A DNA stretch of 18,202 bases, taken from Magnetococcales bacterium (GTDB taxonomy: Bacteria > Pseudomonadota > Magnetococcia > Magnetococcales > DC0425bin3). The position numbers were made by a program, and so were the translations under genes. Where the stretch lies: the NCBI GenBank assembly GCA_015229045.1, contig JADGCJ010000062.1:1-18202 (forward strand), written 5' to 3'. Below the pieces are notes generated by a model. That model saw only the letters and a program-made list of their open reading frames with translations, ran no database searches and was not told where the DNA came from. This document shows, piece after piece, positions 16,510 through 18,202 of the stretch (position 1 is its first letter; every line of letters starts with the position of its first letter).

Positions 16510-17976
16510 CCTGAAGTAATCGCCCCGCTGATAAGGGGATTGAGACACCAAGGGCAGCCCCCAGGGTTGGGGTCACGAAAGTTGGCCTGAAGTAATCGCC
16601 CCGCTGATAAGGGGATTGAGACATTGAAACCAGCAGGTTGGACAGAATTCATAGTCCTTGCCTGAAGTAATCGCCCCGCTGATAAGGGGATTGAGACACT
16701 CCTGAGGTCGGCACTCCTGAGGTCGGCACTCCTGAGCCTGAAGTAATCGCCCCGCTGATAAGGGGATTGAGACCCAGGAGCTGACGGTTCACATTCGAGC
16801 CGAGCAGGTTGGCCTGAAGTAATCGCCCCGCTGATAAGGGGATTGAGACGTTAATTGGTGTTTATGTTAGTGATTGTTGACGTTCTAGCCTTGAAGTAAT
16901 CGCCCCGCTGATAAGGGGATTGAGACGGCTTCGTCCAAATTCCGCAGGCGAATCGTTACCGGTGCCCTGAAGTAATCGCCCCGCTGATAAGGGGATTGAG
17001 ACACCGTGGCAGGACAGACGAAACCTTGCGGATTGTGGAGCCTGAAGTAATCGCCCCGCTGATAAGGGGATTGAGACAGAGAGAAGCGCGTTCTCGAGCA
17101 GCACGCTCAGGTAACGATCACCTGAAGTAATCGCCCCGCTGATAAGGGGATTGAGACTGCAGGTTAGGAGCGCAGAAATGACAGGCCATTGTATTTCCTG
17201 AAGTAATCGCCCCGCTGATAAGGGGATTGAGACTTGAGTTTGTCTTGCCACTCTTGGGACTTGCCAGCCAGACCTGAAGTAATCGCCCCGCTGATAAGGG
17301 GATTGAGACATGGCATCGCCGCTACCATCGTCGTTTGCTGCCGTTCGCCTGAAGTAATCGCCCCGCTGATAAGGGGATTGAGACTTGCTCATGCGGGTGG
17401 CGGCGAAAGCGGCATGGCCGGTGGCCTGAAGTAATCGCCCCGCTGATAAGGGGATTGAGACGCCAGCCAACCTTGCCCCGCCTCGCCTTGCCCAGCCCTG
17501 CCTGAAGTAATCGCCCCGCTGATAAGGGGATTGAGACACAGCAAGTTTTTGGGAGTGGTACGGACGTGGCATATAGGCCTGAAGTAATCGCCCCGCTGAT
17601 AAGGGGATTGAGACCCATGGATCTGAACAGCTGGTCCGCCGGTGCAAAGCAGCCTGAAGTAATCGCCCCGCTGATAAGGGGATTGAGACTGCAACCCGGC
17701 GCGCCATTTCGCAACCGTACCGATTGTGACCTGAAGTAATCGCCTCGCTGATAAGGGGATTGAGACGTCTCGATGCTCAATCCATACCGCGCACAGTTCT
17801 CCGCCTGAAGTAATCGCCCCGCTGATAAGGGGATTGAGACATCGTGACGCCACAATGCGTTGCCGTTTCTTTGAGCGTCCTGAAGTAATCGCCCCGCTGA
17901 TAAGGGGATTGAGACCACCCAGGCACCCAGGCACCCAGGCCTGAAGTAATCGCCCCGCTGATAAGGGGATTGAGAC
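16510..17976 (+). CRISPR. CRISPR array: 20 repeats of 37 bp, 19 spacers
   Basis: The repeat begins CCTGAAGTAATCG and ends GGGGATTGAGAC. Repeats start at 16510, 16586, 16661, 16737, 16813, 16890, 16966, 17041, 17121, 17197, 17273, 17348, 17425, 17501, 17578, 17653, 17730, 17804, 17879 and 17940. Eighteen copies are identical; copy 6 has T at position 2, and copy 17 has CGCCTCGC instead of CGCCCCGC. Spacers are 37-43 nt, except spacer 19 (17916-17939), which is 24 nt. CCCC and GGGG in the repeat can form a short stem; a Cas6 cut right after GGGG would leave the 8-nt handle ATTGAGAC. The terminal repeat is not degenerate. Confidence 0.99.
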
Positions 17977-18027
17977 TATTATTTGAAATGCTGATACGGA
18001 GATCCACACGTGTCCAAAACAGCCTGA

Positions 18028-18202
18028 TGGAGGTGCGCCCTCCTGGTGAAAATGGCAGAATGGGATTGCTGAGATTCCATTTTCGCCAAAATCCACCAGG
18101 AGAGCCGATCCATGATAAGAACCGCCAGCCTTTTCAGTCAACTTCTCGACCATTTTCCCCGCACCGAATTCGCTGCTCTGGTGCAGAAGCACAAAGCCGA
18201 AC
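18028..18202 (+). mobile_element. IS4-family insertion sequence, left part
   Basis: The right end of the window is the start of an insertion sequence, judged from the transposase below. Upstream of it CTCCTGGTG (18040-18048) and CACCAGGAG (18094-18102) form a perfect 9-bp inverted repeat. The exact left boundary is uncertain; about 18023-18040 is likely. The other end is outside the window. Confidence 0.55.
18112..18202 (+). CDS. IS4-family transposase, N-terminal fragment
   Basis: The frame runs off the right edge after 30 codons. The peptide contains SLFSQLLDHFPRTEFAALV followed by QKHKAE, matching the N-terminal DUF4372 segment found in many IS4-family transposases. An AGGAG site lies 9 nt before the ATG. 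The DDE catalytic residues are beyond the window, so integrity cannot be judged. Confidence 0.8.
   Translation, partial: MIRTASLFSQLLDHFPRTEFAALVQKHKAE

Noticed and set aside
16862..18192. Long minus-strand frames with a repeated SIPLSAGRLLQ peptide
   Set aside because: They are translations of the CRISPR repeat in the reverse direction; the apparent repeat protein is an artefact of the array.

Overview
The window comes from a GC-rich proteobacterium. It joins a conserved housekeeping block to an accessory region carrying a complete type III-A CRISPR-Cas system. The left end holds the tail of the Isc iron-sulfur cluster operon in the order hscB-hscA-fdx-iscX. That order is typical of beta/gammaproteobacteria and also occurs in Magnetococcales-like lineages; the exact taxon cannot be fixed from this sequence alone. 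A tRNA-Lys(UUU) gene with a strong promoter and a terminator hairpin follows.

From about 3.14 to 4.96 kb the sequence is gene-poor. It has a perfect 10-bp direct repeat just past the tRNA terminator, two clusters of degenerate repeats built on a GCCCGTTGCGGCCT core, two small overlapping ORFs of unknown function, and a dispersed imperfect palindrome. This looks like an old integration site or island edge, but no integrase is present.

From 4.96 to 16.30 kb there is one tightly packed, co-oriented operon: NE0113-family CARF protein, cas10/csm1, csm2, csm3, csm4, csm5, cas6, csx16, a TM1812-type CARF-HEPN RNase (Csx1-like), cas1, cas2. Most junctions are 4-bp ATGA overlaps or gaps under 20 bp. 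Cas10 keeps both the HD nuclease and GGDD cyclase motifs, and Csm3 keeps the catalytic Asp. The predicted scheme is target-RNA-activated synthesis of cyclic oligoadenylate by Cas10, a HEPN ribonuclease as effector, and two candidate ring-nuclease or sensor proteins (the NE0113-type CARF protein and Csx16) to switch the signal off. The first protein has an extra C-terminal region resembling a winged helix. A perfect 11-bp tandem direct repeat sits just upstream of the best promoter for the operon. Together these suggest a cyclic-oligoadenylate-responsive regulator controlling its own operon, which is the most interesting hypothesis here.

From 16.30 to 16.51 kb is a leader with an 11-bp inverted repeat and a small palindrome abutting the first repeat. 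From 16,510 to 17,976 is an array of 20 37-bp repeats and 19 spacers. Three spacers are internally repetitive, one of them only 24 nt long. The repeat ends in ATTGAGAC, the expected 8-nt crRNA handle, so the array reads left to right with the leader next to cas2. The window ends inside an IS4-family insertion sequence whose transposase N-terminus is visible; it lies so close to the array that it may have truncated it.
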